DNA of 64,000 nt from Arbacia lixula (Eukaryota > Echinodermata > Echinoidea > Arbacioida > Arbaciidae), in contig OZ022583.1 in NCBI GenBank assembly GCA_963669155.1, forward strand, positions 10,053,370-10,117,369, written 5' to 3'. The notes under the pieces are model-generated. The model saw only the letters and a list, made by a program, of their open reading frames with translations. It had not been told where the DNA came from and ran no database searches. This document shows, piece by piece, positions 39,501 through 63,090 of this stretch. Every line of letters begins with the position of its first letter. The first letter of the stretch is position 1. Position numbers and translations under genes: made by a program.

Positions 39501-42500
39501 ACGGCATTTAGTATACGTTTAATGTCTGGTAATGGACATAAAATGACTGCGGGTTGTTTATAGTGCAAGCTTTGCTTGAAAATGTCAGTTTTTAGTAAAT
39601 AAAGATAAACATATTTAGCATTAAAGACAATTTAGGTGGTTAAAAGTGATTATAAAGTATACCAAACTGACAAGAGAATCAACTTCACAGAAATGTATGC
39701 CACAATAAATTGTAGCCAGTGGAGAGTTGATATGTGAGTATCCCATATAAGTTACCATCAGTGATTTATGATCACAACCCACCCCTACCCCCTAATTAAA
39801 ACAAGTTTTCTAGTAACTGCTAACACTCATAAATATTGTAAAAAAAAAAAAAAAAAAAAAAAGTATTGCTTGTTTATCTTTGTCAAGCTTTTTTTTTTTA
39901 GAAGTAATTTGTACATTTACATAAACTCAATAAGTATTAGGTGCAAGTTTTATTTTCAAATTTGCTACAAATGGACAAAGCTGTATTCTATCAGTTTCTG
40001 ATTGATATGTTCATGATCTGGTTAGTTATTTTCATGATCCAAGTGGCAGAATAGAGTGTTAAACATTTAATTGAAACTACATGAAATATTACTAACCTTT
40101 ACAGAATTATATCTTTCTAAGGCTTTTTTGGAAAGTTCCTCAGCTGAAAAAAAAAAGCAAAAGAGGAAATATCCAATTATTATAAATGTGCAGATGCAGT
40201 ATATCAAAGTGCTTCAATATTTTGATATATGTACTAAATTATTTACAACATGTACATTATCCAAACATATTTCTCTCCTTTTCATTGAATTGACAAACAT
40301 GGAGGAAAACAGGAAAATTAGAATTGAAAGGGCTACTTTCCAAGCCTGAGATCTCAAAAGAAATACCTGAGTGAGCTGATAGTGGTTTATTGGCCACTTA
40401 ATCCTTTCCAGTGTACGCTCTTTGTGAAAAAAAAATTCACACAAAGCACACATTGGGGTAAATGACAACTACAATGAAACAACAATGGCAATGACAATTC
40501 ATTACTTCCACATCATCTTATTGGGTATATATGTGTTTTACAAGGATATCATTTAATACAAAAATGTACTATTTAAAGGGTTACTAAAATAGAAAAATAA
40601 GTTCCCACTAATCTATGTAAAATTATCCACTAAAGACGAATTTCACTTTCGTTTGCCACAATAAAGTCTCATTTTAACGAAAATTTGAAAAACGCACGCC
40701 TCCAGTGACATATCAGAAGTCAAAATGCCATAAATGCCAACGGCGTAAATGAAATATTTTATTCACGCCATTCAAACAATAGGTTACCAAAGGGTACCCC
40801 AAAGCTTGTCCGAGGTTTGTCTGAGTAGCAACAACTAAAAGATTCAAAGTGCATTCCATCCATTGAATCTGAATGACAAGATACAGGTGAATGCAATAAC
40901 GCGTTACTACGCAGTTAGGGGGAAAGTTGTGAATATATTACGAAAATGGTCTATTGTTGACTTCCGTACAATCTATGGAATTTTGACTTCTCATACGTCA
41001 CTGGAGGCGTGCGTTTTCTCAAATTTTCCTCAAAGTGATACCTTATTGCGGCAAACAAATGTGAAAATTCGTTTTAGTGGATAATTTTACATAGATTAGT
41101 GGGAACTTATTTTTTTTGATTTAGTAACCCTTTAACCTTACATTACCAGGCCTTGAAAGCCCCATTGGCTTACCACACATTTCCAGAAAGATAGATGATG
41201 GTGAAAGAGTTAAAGACCAGCTCACCTGACTCCTTGATCTGGCGATGGTTGATGGTGGCATCGGAGGGGCTGAACCAGCTGGTCTTGAGGACGTAGTCGG
41301 TGCTCAGCGCCATGGTGTTCACCCAGTGGGCGTGACCTTGTAACGTCCTACACAGCACACCCTGTCATTGATTGGAGGATGGGGAAAGGAAGAGATAATT
41401 TAAATATTTTGCTTTCAATTTTTCATAGCGCAGGTTAGGAAATATCTTCCCATGATGCACAGCACAGCTACATTTAGATGTCGATTGCAGTCATGTCCTC
41501 TACCAGTCTAGTGAGCTAGTTTATGAGACTGGAAGTGGAGATGACTGCCCCAGAAATTTGGATATCGCTGTATGGTGCATTATGGGATGTGTTTTCCCTT
41601 TATGCGGTATGGAGAATTTTTAAGCTGACAGGATGTACTTCTAGCTACAGCCACTCAAACCAGTTATTACAGGAACCAGGAATGCCCAATCAACAGAAAC
41701 ATACCAAAACTCAGCTTGTTTTAGCTTCATTTTAGGTACATTCAAGAATATTTAAATTTTAAATATTTAACTTGATTCTTAACCCGTTCTTTACTAAGCC
41801 CGCATATTTGAGGGCTGGCTTTTCTTCAGTTTGATACTGAGCAGCGCGACTCTGTTATCATCTGTTGTATGGAGGATAGATGACAGGTTATGAATAAATT
41901 GAAAATGCCTGTTAGGGTGCAACTAAGCCACACCCCTTCCTTTACTGCAGTTCTATGGCAAATTTTGACAACTTAACTTGACCAGTGTTCACAACGCCTG
42001 TAATTCTAAGAGTGAGGAACGGGTTAATCAAGAAAGCAGTAGGAATACTTCAGAAGATGGATTGAGACTCACATCAGCAGCTCTCCAGACTTTGACGGTG
42101 CGATCCTGGCTGGCCGAGTAGATGAGATCAGTGCCGCCCCATCGGATGCAGGTCACAGACTGGAGGTGGCTGGACATTGTCCTCAGGCACTGCCCCAACA
42201 CCACATCCCACACCTTGATGGAGCCATCCTGGATAAGATAATAGGTCATTGAGTCATCGATAGGGAATGTACAGCATATCATTATTCTGGGATACCATAT
42301 CAAGTAGAATCATTTTCCTTGTATTGCATACAAATGAGATATGCATTGTAGAAAGTCTAAATGGAGGAACGCAGGAAAAGAAAGAGAGAGTGAGAAAGAG
42401 TGCGAGAGAGAGAATGAGAGAGGGAGAGAATGAGACAGAGACAGAGACAGACAAAGAGAAAGAGAAAAAATAGGAAGGTGGGAGAGTGGTACAGAAAGGA

Positions 42501-45494
42501 GAAATAAAGAGGAAACTGATGGAACAGGCAGGGGGAGAGTGTGCAAGTGGTGAAGAGAGAGAGAGGGAGGATAGAGAAGGGTAGAGTGAACGAGATGAGA
42601 GGAAGGAGAAAGAAGAGGGGAGAGGAGGAAGGCGGAGTAAGAACGCTAGTGAGAGAGAGAAGGGTGGAGAGAGGGAAGAATGGACTGGGTAAAAAAAGCA
42701 TGAGAGAAAAATAGTCCAAGACAGACGTACAGTTGCACAAATGAGTATAAAACTAAACAATAATATAACAACAAATGAGAAGGGCTATCAAAACATCAAA
42801 CATTGATATTAATACTTTGGCTCATTTTAGGATATGAAAGCCAATGGAAGTCCTCGCAAGGAGGAGCAGGGATGGTGCACATAAGTTGTGTACACTTGAA
42901 TCGTATCAAGGGATTGAGGATAACAGCTGTATTCTACTTTGATCTCCAAATGGATAAATAAAAGCACACTGCTCATCATAAACGTTTGATAAATATAGGA
43001 TACCTTAGAAGCTGATGCAAGATGTCTGCATTCATGGTTGAGATGAAATGGTTGCCATGCCAACCATGTAATCCACTGCTTGTGTCCCGTTAGGATTTTT
43101 CCCTCTTGCTTTCCTGTCTCTGGGTTCCAGATGATGATCTGAAAGAGAACAGATTAAAAACATTCCTGCACATCAACATAAATATAAAACCAAAGAGAAA
43201 CATCATATCAGTATAAAATGACAGCGGAATTGGGTTCCGTTCTTATTGAATCATCTACATGACACTTCCCCATCTTCCCAGAAGAAGCAGTCGACCATAT
43301 TGGTGTCCATGTACAAATTGCTAAGTAAGAAGATTTCCTTCATACAGTATTACACCCGACAGGAAATCACAACCGCCAAACAAACTGCAGGTGATGAGTG
43401 GCAGTCATTGAGAGCAATAGTTGTTCCAATTTAAAGAGCAAAAGTGTGATTTCAACTTTTTCTGCACCTTGCCATTTGAAGAAAGCGATCGCTTAGTGAG
43501 CCTCATTTTGCTTTGAAAATTACCAATGTAATACATATCACTAAATGCTGACAATAGATTCCTCTTGTGCAGCAATTTATATGCTCTTTCATGTCATGCA
43601 TCTTTTTTCAATGTTAGTATGCTTATGTCAAAAATTATAGTTCCAAACCGGATATTTGTGGTACTGGGTTAGGGCTATTCTGGACCTACCTGACTGTTCT
43701 TACATCCCGAGGCCAGCCTTCTGCCATCAGGGGACCAAGCAATGCATAGCACCCAGTGTTTGTGACCTACAGAGAGGAAGAAATCAGCGCGACACAGGGT
43801 ATATTAACCTGAGCCCTGTTGCATAAAACTTACTACTGATGGTAACTTTGCTACCAACGGCAACTTCTATGGAAACCTTGAAATTGATTGGATGTCAATG
43901 TTTTGTTTGATTACACTACTTGTTATAACTAGACCTTAAATATACCTTTTGCAGGTTTAAGCACCTGTCTGTTCTCTTTTCTCTCTGTTCTTTTGTTACA
44001 GATTGATTAATCTGACTTATCCATGCTGAAAGTATCAGTGTGGTAACAATCATAGCATACATAACATGATACCTGAGAGTGTAAGAAAATCTAAATAGAT
44101 TTAGGTGTTCCTTTTTACTACAAATGCAGGAATAGCTCATTTCAAAACAGTTGTTAGGTCGTATTCCATTCATGAGATCACTGGAACAATTTATGGGCTG
44201 CTTTAGGGAAAGCTTACCTTTACAAGTGTGCTGTGGTGTTTCCGTGGTAACGTCCCAAAATCTCACTGTAGTGTCTCCTGAACCACTTGCCAAATACCTG
44301 CAATAAAAAAAAACATAAGTTGGACAGTGTGCAGGTAACGCGGAACCGCCAACAATCTTAATGGGAATATACTGTTCTGTGAAGACAAAAAAGCCTTCAA
44401 AAGGTGATCATGAGCAATCTTCTTGCCAATGGTCTTAAATTCATGTATTTTCCATTTCAGAAACTTGCTGAAAGTCATTTGCCCTTAAATGATCCACATT
44501 TGGAGAAATTAGTGATTAAATAAGAAATATTGAGACAATTTTGGACTGTTACACATGGCTCCGACAGTGCCATGGAAAAGAAGGAAGAGCCCTGCATCCA
44601 TTCTCTCTCACCTGCCGTCTGGACTGAAGGCTACTGAGATGACGGCCTCGGCATGCCCCTCGATGGTGCTGGTGCACCGCGTCACCGCCCGCACCTTGAA
44701 CACCGCCTGGGGCTGGTAGACGATGGACAGAACGTGCTCCGTCTCCTGCTCCTCCTTCTTGAGGCTCTCCTCGAGGCTCGAGGTGATCTCATTGTCATTA
44801 ACATAGAAGGCATAAGGCACAGTGTCTTCCTGTGAAGCAGATACAAATATAAAGTTTGACAGATCACTTACAAGTACTTCTTTACCCTTTCTCCCGGCCT
44901 AAGTCTAATAGATTCTAGGCCAGTTTATTCCCCATACCCTGGTGCAATCACAAGTCAGTCTGCATGCTTGCATACATTCCCGTAGCACATATCCACGTGG
45001 CCGAGAGCAAGGGAGAATGAAGGCAGGTGCACAATTAGATGTTATTGAAGCAATGCATGAGGGACAAGGTAGAAAGAATACAGCCAATTAATTACTCTAT
45101 CATTCTAGAACCTTGACTATATTCCCAACAAAGTCAAGTCTCAGAAGGTGTTGTTTATTACCTGCTAGGGGATAGCATTACAGATGAGCAGAGACTTGTC
45201 TGTAATACTTGTTTGTGGTGACATCTATGGACTAACCTGTGCCAACACCATTTCATTATCACAGAAGACTACATGGGGGAAGAGAGGGGAAAAAACAGCC
45301 TACAATGTAGAACCAAGGCTTTTTCCCAATGTAGCAGAATCTTGAAGGAGTTAATTTTTTACCTGTTGGAGGATGGCATTACAGATGAGCTGGAGCTTGT
45401 CTGTGGTGACATCTACCGGGAGGTCGAAGGGAGCTCCAGCTGTCTCCCCGGTCTCGCTGACAAACTGAGCAAGGATTCTCTGTCCTTCCTCCAT
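36262..45494 (-). CDS. NLE1: Notchless homologue NLE1, 12 coding exons, 475 aa
   Basis: NLE1 (yeast Rsa4) is a nucleolar WD40 protein of the pre-60S ribosome; its N-terminal domain binds the MIDAS domain of the AAA ATPase Midasin to drive remodelling. Coding exons in order are 45363-45494, 44612-44829, 44218-44297, 43690-43766, 43004-43138, 42073-42228, 41226-41361, 40097-40143, 39118-39320, 38190-38232, 36636-36823 and 36262-36274. All introns are GT-AG and the phases join without a break. The NLE domain covers about residues 7-90 ([30 protein letters not shown]). The rest is a WD40 propeller with FWD, IIIW, VWD, LFLW, KLW, VWD and KIW strand ends. The length is close to human (485 aa). The start ATG has a good context, with two candidate acceptors just upstream, so a 5' UTR exon is likely. 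The last exon adds only WRR and the stop. Confidence 0.95.
36417..36562. repeat. (CTAT)n microsatellite
   Basis: About 36 CTAT units with a few GTAT, TGAC and CTTA interruptions, in NLE1 intron 11. Confidence 0.95.
36788..37895. repeat. Triplicated 131-bp unit carrying the NLE1 exon 11 acceptor
   Basis: The unit comprises the first 36 coding bases of exon 11, its AG acceptor and about 95 bases of intron. Copy 1 is the functional exon edge (36788-36918). Copy 2 starts at 36919, 131 bases on, and is split by an 800-bp transposon. Copy 3 starts at 37847 and is more diverged. All three keep AG at the junction (36824-36825, 36955-36956, 37883-37884). Shared landmarks are GCTGACCAC, GATGACCACGACACCTTGAG and ACTCCCCTGAGAGA. 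Confidence 0.85.
36987..37786. mobile_element. 800-bp foldback transposon with TA target duplication
   Basis: The ends are CCGTAAATTTCGGCGTA and the inverted TACACCGAAAAATACGG, each flanked by TA. The two arms are near-perfect inverted repeats over most of their length (for example CTAGTACACAAAGA and TCTTTGTGTACTAG near the centre at about 37390). There is no transposase ORF. The neighbouring unit at 36850-36870 shows the uninterrupted sequence with one TA, so the insertion boundaries are exact. TA duplication suggests mobilisation by a Tc1/mariner-type transposase. Confidence 0.9.
39370..39512. mobile_element. Dispersed element, family F4, diverged
   Basis: ATCGGGTCCTACAATTCAGC and ATCACATCAGATTGACTGCG match the F4 copies at 19848 and 26870 with substitutions. 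Confidence 0.5.
40577..41131. mobile_element. Foldback element F6, TTAA target (555 bp)
   Basis: It is flanked by TTAA. Its ends are AGGGTTACTAAA and the inverted TTTAGTAACCCT. The arms share AAGTTCCCACTAATCTATGT and its complement, and CGCACGCCTCCAGTGAC and its complement. It lies in NLE1 intron 7, where no coding sequence is interrupted. Confidence 0.85.
41783..42023. mobile_element. Foldback element F7, TTAA target (241 bp)
   Basis: It is flanked by TTAA. Its ends are CCCGTTCTTTACTAAG and the inverted AGTGAGGAACGGG. The CCC start after TTAA resembles piggyBac-type termini. It ends about 45 bases from the NLE1 exon 6 donor. Confidence 0.75.
42360..42715. repeat. GA-rich purine tract
   Basis: Some 350 bp of GAGA, GGGAGA and GACA sequence lie in NLE1 intron 5. 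The Ser/Leu-rich frames on the minus strand are artefacts. Confidence 0.9.
44362..44525. mobile_element. F8 element, left half only
   Basis: After TTAA, TGGGAATATACTG and TGATCATGAGCAATCTTCTT match the left arm of the palindromic element at 57654-58018. The right arm is missing. It lies in NLE1 intron 2. Confidence 0.65.
45160..45237 (-). pseudogene. Relic copy of NLE1 exon 1 3' end plus donor
   Basis: About 75 bases match the last 60 coding bases of exon 1 and its donor (shared: GCATTACAGATGAGC, CTTGTCTGT, GGTGACATCTA). A 12-base insertion and substitutions break the frame. The donor-like CAG-GTAATA is kept. It lies 130 bases downstream of the true exon in intron 1. Confidence 0.75.
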
Positions 45495-47149
45495 CTTCTT
45501 GATCCTACAGGCTATAGGAAAAACGAGGAAATATCAAACAAACTGTAATTTAGCACACCTTTTCTCCAATCGAAATAGCACAATGTGACACCATGTAAAA
45601 ATGAGGAATAAGCTTCAATATATTACTGCAACTTTTTGCATCACTGGCTAGATTAGTGGATGTAAGATGTAAACTACACTCCAGCTCAAAGGAATTGGCA
45701 TAGGGAAAGGGAAGAAGCTGCAGTTTTAAACCGCGGTATATTTTGTCCAGTTCAGCATGAAATGCGACGTTTTAGCCTAAAAAGCATTGTGTTTCATGCT
45801 GAACTGGACAAAATATACCGCGGTTTAAAACTGCGGCTCCTTCCCTTTCTTCCTTTTCCCTATGTCAATTCCTTTGAGCTGTAGTGTACCTAAGGCTAAG
45901 ACTAGTACACTACAACCCCCCCCCCCCCAAAAAAAAACAACAACTTGGGAGCCAGAGTGGTGAGCGTGCATTCTGTTTTTTCTTTGGGCGCCTCAGCCAA
46001 TCCCTCTCTAAGGGGGCTAAACCCATTAAAACAGATAGCACTGAGCCTATCTCATCATAAATGATTTATTGCCAAGTCAAGCAGTTCAAAACCAATTCAC
46101 ATATGAACAGTGGCAGTTTGTAATGAATGACTCAACTTGTCACACACTTACTTTTCAGTCATATTCATATCATAAATGTAGGATTCAGTGCACATTGTAC
46201 TAAATTGAACCCCACTGGAGTACGCTTGTGAATCGTGTTTAAATTCACTAAAGAATGCATATAACAACAAAGCTGGTATATAAACACGATCATCATACGG
46301 TCATTTCTGCATAATATGGCTACTAACATGAATTGTACCACATGGGACTGTTGTAACTCGCCTTGCCCTACTTGCCCACGTGTGTAATCAGCTGACCTGT
46401 ATTGCAGTTTGCACTGCTTCTACAACTCGGTGCAACGTCAACACAACCGTCGTATTTAACATCAAAATCTTACCAGTTAGACGTGATCTTTTCAAGTATT
46501 CGTCTCCACAAAGTTAGGGGCTGCCAAGGTAGGTTACCGAATGCACTTCAATATCAAATAAATTGTGAAATGAATGTGCCAACAATATGATTTGTATTAG
46601 GATGTGGTCTGTAGTATCAGTGCTCCTGAACAGTACTGCATGCAGGAACGTGAATGTAATAGCAAGCGCTACCGAGCCCGGCTTCGCTGGTCGGACTGTT
46701 CGCCCGGTCGGGCCGTCCAGCCCCCTGCGCGGGCCGCAGGTGTCAGTGTTGGAGCCGGTCGGGTGGTGTCTGTAAGCTGCAACTACAAGTACGTACAGTT
46801 GCATGTGCATATCCGCATTTGCGCTTTGACGTGTAGATCTAGTAATTGTTTTATGTTTCTACTAGGTTTTCTGTCTGAACACTAATTTTGTTCTCCTGCA
46901 GGGTTCACCACGTTAGCTGCTGGAAGTTTCGATCTGGATGGTACTCTTATTATGATAGATTTATGAGAATCTTGTGAGCAAAACAAAAGGCATCATCAGC
47001 TGAGCCTGGACTGCGCATTGAATTGATTCTGCCTTGATTCTTGGAGTTACGGACAGCACATAACAAAAACAGAGCTGAGACTGAGTGAGAGAGGAGTGAA
47101 GTTTGTCCAGCTCCAGCAAGACAACAGATCAAGACACAAGTCAACAGCG
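45495..47149. promoter_or_regulatory. Divergent NLE1/RWDD4 promoter region
   Basis: The two start codons face away from each other with 1,655 bases between them. The interval holds an F9 element (45677-45886) and a CpG-rich block at about 46665-46790, unlike its AT-rich surroundings. A possible non-coding RWDD4 5' exon lies near 46901-46940 (acceptor TTCTCCTGCAG, donor-like GTACTC). Transcription start sites cannot be read from the sequence. Confidence 0.5.
45677..45886. mobile_element. Foldback element F9, TA target, copy 1 (210 bp)
   Basis: TA flanks the ends CACTCCAGCTCAAAGG and the inverted CCTTTGAGCTGTAGTG. The arms are near-perfect, with CCGCGGTATATTTTGTCCAG and its complement. Copies 2 and 3 are at 47641 and 51138. 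Confidence 0.9.
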
Positions 47150-58084
<10,935 letters not shown>

Positions 58085-59160
58085 CCATGAGGGCGTCCTG
58101 GTCGTACCTGCAACCCCTCTAATACTGGCCTGCGCGACCCCCCCAGATCGGCCCCCTGGTATAGACTGTATAGTTCAAGGATGCACCCATACTATCGCAC
58201 TGCGTCCATACTATCGTACTGCATCCATACTATCGAACTTCATCCACACTATCACACTGCATCCCATGTCAAGTGGATTTCCCGCCTTTTATCCTATCGA
58301 AGCCGATCTGACTCTTGGTGTGGTGAAGGCATCCCTTTTCGGTGCCATACAAAATGCAGCTCTATGGGATTTGTGTGTATCCCTTCTGAATACATTTTAC
58401 ATTTGGCACACAGAGAGTTGAAGGGCAGACGTCATGAAAAGGGAAGATACGCATCCTCCTCTATTGCGTCACCGGACAACTTCTTTGCCCAAGGAGCAAT
58501 CTTCCATCTGTTTATGGGGGCAGAACTGGGGAAAGATCAACTTTCGCCTTGCCTTTTACCTGCAGCCAGGCAGAGAACTAGTGTATTGGGTTAAAAGCCT
58601 ACAATTTGATTAAATTAAAAATAAGTTACTCTTCATTGTTTGTGTACCTCATATTTGGGTAATCTCTGTTTTTGAGTAATCATTATGTTTCAAATTACTA
58701 CATATCACCCATTTTTGCTGCTTATTCATTAACCTTGCTCAGTTTAGTGATTAGCGTACATGAAGTTTTCATGAATTGTCGATTTGTTAACATTTTGAAG
58801 TAAGACAGCTTCGGCTGCAGATTTACTGAAATAGAGTCACCACATTTTTGTGACTTGAAGTAAGTCACAAACATAAACTTCCTGGTGATGATAATTGAAT
58901 TTCGATATTCGATATATATTTTTTATGCAGAAAAAGTTATATCGCATGACCTTACACAGAGATCTTAAAGATTGCTTCAATTTGTGTAAAATGATATGAA
59001 ATCCGTCTTCACTTTCCTCAGTAAAGATCATTATGCCTCTGCCACGAAGTGGCCGGAGGCATTATTTATTCTCTGAAAGTGTGTAAGAGTCCGTCAACTC
59101 AAATACAGAGGAATGCTTGTAAACGTGCATGAAATAAAAGCTATATACACATGTTGGATA
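58085..59160 (+). other. Presumed RWDD4 3' UTR
   Basis: It contains a 19-bp tandem repeat (58183-58258), an F2-type relic (about 58340-58418) and an AATAAA at 59133-59138 that could end the transcript. No other coding sequence is seen. Confidence 0.4.
58183..58258. repeat. 19-bp tandem repeat, 4 units
   Basis: Four units with consensus GCATCCATACTATCGNACT differ by one to three bases each. They lie 100 bases after the RWDD4 stop codon. Confidence 0.9.
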
Positions 59161-59499
59161 CTGCCGTTTTTGGTTGGAATAAATTTAGTTCTGTTTTCTT
59201 GTTTATGATGATATATATTCATATGTTCTGAGAGGAAATTGACATGAAACCAGTCGGAAATCATTCAGATTTTACTTTTTTTGTACACTCTCTCCAAACC
59301 TATGGCAGTTGCTGTATTGAAAAATTACTCTTCTAGTTACAGTCAAACCTGTCTGTAAAGAACATTCCAAAGGAAACATGGAGAAATGTGTTTTTGATTG
59401 ACTGTTGGTCTTTATAGACAGGTGCAAACACATACATGCTGCTCGAAAATCTTCTTTAAAGACAGGTTGTCTTGTTTTATATACATTGTGTTATTAGGA

Positions 59500-60130
59500 G
59501 GTGGGCTTAAGTGTACTTGAATTTGGACAAGTGACGTCTGAGAGACATGGACAATTTGGGAAGTACAGTCTCTATACGATTATCATAATCAAAGTAATAC
59601 TTGAATGTTGAGATAAGTAACTTCTGAGAGAAGATCTGATACAATTTGAGGTGGTAGAGTCTCTAACCCTGTAATTAATGGTGCTTCAAGATCTTGGTCA
59701 GGACAGGGTGGGACACATCTGTGTGTAGTGACAGCAAGATAAAACAGTGTATCGGACTACACACTAAGAGAGCTCTGAGAGTCTTGGACAATTTAGGAAG
59801 TTAAGTCTCTTCAACCCTGTCATAACCCAAGTACATTATACATTATATCATGTACATTGTCAATCGTGCTTCAAGATTTTAGTCAGGACCATGTTGCATA
59901 CAGGTTTTCAATCAATGTAACTTACAATTAACGGTAACTACCATGGCAATAGGTGCAATAATGAGAGCTCATTGGTACCTACCATTGAGTAAGTTAGAAT
60001 AATTGAAAACCTATAAGCAACATGGTTCAGGAGAGGATTAGACACATCAGTGTGTAGTCAAGCAAGGTCAGACAGTCTACTGGACTATACACTGTAGTAC
60101 AGCGCAGAAGGTGTCTGCTCCTGAAGCTGT
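59500..60130. repeat. Degenerate long tandem repeats interrupted by F10
   Basis: Recurrent blocks include GAGAG-CTTGGACAATTT-GGAAGT, AGTCTCT--AACCCTGT, GGTGCTTCAAGAT-TT-GTCAGGAC and ACACATC-GTGTGTAGT. Two to three diverged copies are present. The last is split by the F10 element. Confidence 0.65.
59888..60028. mobile_element. Palindromic element F10, copy 2
   Basis: The ends are ACCATGTTGCATACAGG and the inverted CCTATAAGCAACATGGT. TCAGG occurs on both sides and may be the target duplication. Confidence 0.75.
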
Positions 60131-60237
60131 ATCGGACAGACAGAGGGTGCAGAGACCTTTCACATGCTAGCCTTACAAACAATATCAACAGGTGCACTCT
60201 GCAGAACATCCTCTCACTACCCTGTTAGCCTGGCTTC

Positions 60238-60676
60238 CAGGCTGTTCGGCATTTTATAAACCAAACTATTCAATAGATGTGTCTGACTGCAGTAGACTAA
60301 TCATTCTCCATTGATTCTCCTGACTGTACGAAGAGGAGATTGATACAGTGACTAGTCTTAGAATATCAGACTCTACTTTTCAGTTTTCCAGGCTGTTGGG
60401 CATTTTTAAACCAAAACTATTCATTAGATGTGTCTGACTGCAGTAGACTAATCATTCTCCATTCATTCTCTGGACTGAAGGAAGAGGAGAATGGTACAGT
60501 GACTAGTCTTAGAATATCAGACTCTACTTTTCAGTTTTCAGGCTGTTGGGCATTTCTAAACAAAATTGTGAAATAGTGTGTCTGGCTGCAGTAGACTAAT
60601 CATTCCCATTGAAGGAAAAGGAGAATGGTGCTGTGACTAGTCTTAGAACATCAGACTCTTCTCATCAGTTTTGGAT
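60238..60676. repeat. 150-bp tandem triplication
   Basis: Three direct copies start with CAGGCTGTT-GGCATTT at 60238, 60389 and 60539. Each contains CTGCAGTAGACTAATCATTC and GTGACTAGTCTTAGAA. The first two are the most alike. Confidence 0.9.
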
Positions 60677-61489
60677 TAGAAATGTTCAACAGGCTGGAAG
60701 ACGGGCTATGTCAGAACTAAGAAGACTTTGTCACATGTTTATAATAATTACCGTTAGTATTAGCATGATCAACCGTCCAGCATATTTTTCGCAATTTATG
60801 CGGTGAGTTGCTACAAATCAACCGAGATCAGGCTTATTGAACAATTTTGGTCTCAAACATAATCCAGTGCTTTTATCATAACATCGGGCCCCCGTAAAAA
60901 AAATACATTAGTAAATTTCCAAATAAGAGTCGGCCGATACGAAAGAAGGTCTTGATATTTTAACAATGTTGTGTGGACTTCATTATTTACCCGTACATAA
61001 ATATATGATTGCATAGACAATATTATACAAAGGAAAGCAAGATATTCTTTATGGCTTCTTCATGGGAAGCCAAGACTGTTCTGTTCTCCAGTTTGTCCTA
61101 ATATAGCATCCATCTTCGTTATGTTGTTTACGGAAAGTGTGATGTGTGTTTGATAATCTTTAGGTCGAAAGAGAAATGATAGTAAAGTACGCGCATCTCT
61201 TTTCCTTTCTGTAGAAAGAAAATCACAACATAACAAAACCATAAACCCGAATGTGACTATGATCATTTAAGGGTTTCAATTCCGGAGTTTCAGGGCGGTT
61301 ACATAGGACGCCCTTTGGGAGTTTGTGGATTGATTTAAAATGTTTTTTTTTTTCTGCTTGTAGGCGCACAGGGAAATACTCTTCGCGGCCACCGAAGTTA
61401 CATTTGTATGAACTCCCATACAAATACCCTTTCTCACATCTCCCCAAAGAAGCCAAAAGATATTGACATTTGACGTTTGTTTTTTATTC

Positions 61490-61580
61490 GTGAACACTTT
61501 GTATACCAGATAAACTGCTGCCTTATAGAGGATATGTGTGCATTGCGTAAAAAAGAGACATTAGGCACACTAGAAATTAA
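61490..61580. mobile_element. Short element, family F2, diverged
   Basis: ACTTTGTATACCAGATAAAC at the left and AGGCACACTAG at the right resemble F2 ends. Confidence 0.45.
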
Positions 61581-62199
61581 CATTTTTTGCCTTTTTCATG
61601 ATATACACTGACCTACCCGTTCTCACATACACACACAAAGACGCACATAGACAGACTTATAGAGACACATTTATATATCGACACACTCACTATCATCTGA
61701 AATAAATCTTTACCAAAGGTAACTTGTTCCTGATTAATATTAGGGAAAATATGTTTAAAATGCTTTATACAAAAATTGTCAACTCACCGTTGTTGTACTC
61801 GTGTCTGTAACGGGAATACAGACGTAACCAGGGTAATACAGGTATTGTTCTGATGCAGGATTTTAGTATAGAATTCAAAGGATATAAGATATCGCATAAT
61901 AATTTTCTGATACATTTTCTGGCCTCGTTTTTTTTAAATGTATGTTTTTGCAGATTCCGATATTTGTAATTATAACTCATGAGTTGAGATGCAGAGTGTA
62001 AGTTCCATGTAGTTCTTACAGTGAATGTCTCGCTAAAATAGAAAGTATTTAAACGATGTATGAATGAATAAAATTGATTAAATAAATAAAAACGTAAAGT
62101 TGAATATTTTCAAGCGATGTTGTATTGTCATTTATTGCATTATTATTTTCTTTTGCCCTCTGGTTGATGGATGTATGTAATCGGTTGATTAGTACACTG

Positions 62200-62540
62200 T
62201 TTAAGTTGTGATTGATTCATTCATTGATTGGATGTTGAGTGTGCGAGTGATTGTTAAGTGATCAGTCGGTTCATTAATTGATTGAGTGGTTGAATGATTA
62301 AATGAGTGATTAGTTGATTGATAGATTGGTTAACGAATTTTTCGGTAGTTTAATTAATTGGCGGGTTGAGTGAGTGAGTGAATAAGTTGGTTGACTGTTT
62401 AAGTACGAGCTTGGTTACTAGTAATTAACTGGTTGACCAATAAATTGGTTGATTGTTAGAGTGGGTGAGTGAATGCGAGACTATTTGGTTGACCGCTTAT
62501 TTGGTTAATTAATTAGTCAGCTGACTGTTTGAATGAAACT
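62200..62540. repeat. Degenerate TTGA/TGAT/GAGT tract
   Basis: Some 340 bases are built from TTGATTGA-, TGAGTGAG- and GGTTGA-like tetramers with heavy drift, consistent with an old tetranucleotide microsatellite. Confidence 0.75.
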
Positions 62541-62639
62541 TAGACTGATTAAGCAGTTGGTATTTTGAATTATTATTTGCTGATGATCCTCAAACCAGGA
62601 AAAATACAGGCAACCAATTAGATCACAGATGCCATATCC

Positions 62640-63090
62640 ACATTCGTCCACGTACAACGATATCATTGCTCTGAAACACCGCATACACGCCGTATTCTTA
62701 CAATATGATTGTATAACTGCTAAAGAGAGAACGAAATGATTTATCGATGATATACTAAACCCTTTAAAAATTCTCTTAACATTACTTAACATTTGTTTTA
62801 TGGTCCTCATAAACAAAAATGCTTTACATTTACACGTGTAAAGACGCAGAAACATTCTTCCAAAAGGCGGTCGCCCGACACATACAACGACATTGTTTTG
62901 CAACGCAATATCATATATGACGTAGGCTTAGAATTTGATTGTCTAACTGTTTTAAACTTGTTGAAAGAACGAAATAGTCCATTGGTGATATGCTCGAACT
63001 TGAAATTGTGGTAGCATGTAATAAACACGTGGTCCTCAACATTGATAAGCTGCTTTAGATATACACGTGTACAAAAACGCCGAATGCTAC
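62640..63090. repeat. Diverged ~235-bp tandem duplication
   Basis: Blocks ACATACAACGACATTG, GATTGTCTAACTG, GAACGAAATAGTCCATTGGT and TACACGTGTACAAAAACGC appear twice in the same order, with related forms in the first unit at about 62650-62860. Confidence 0.65.
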
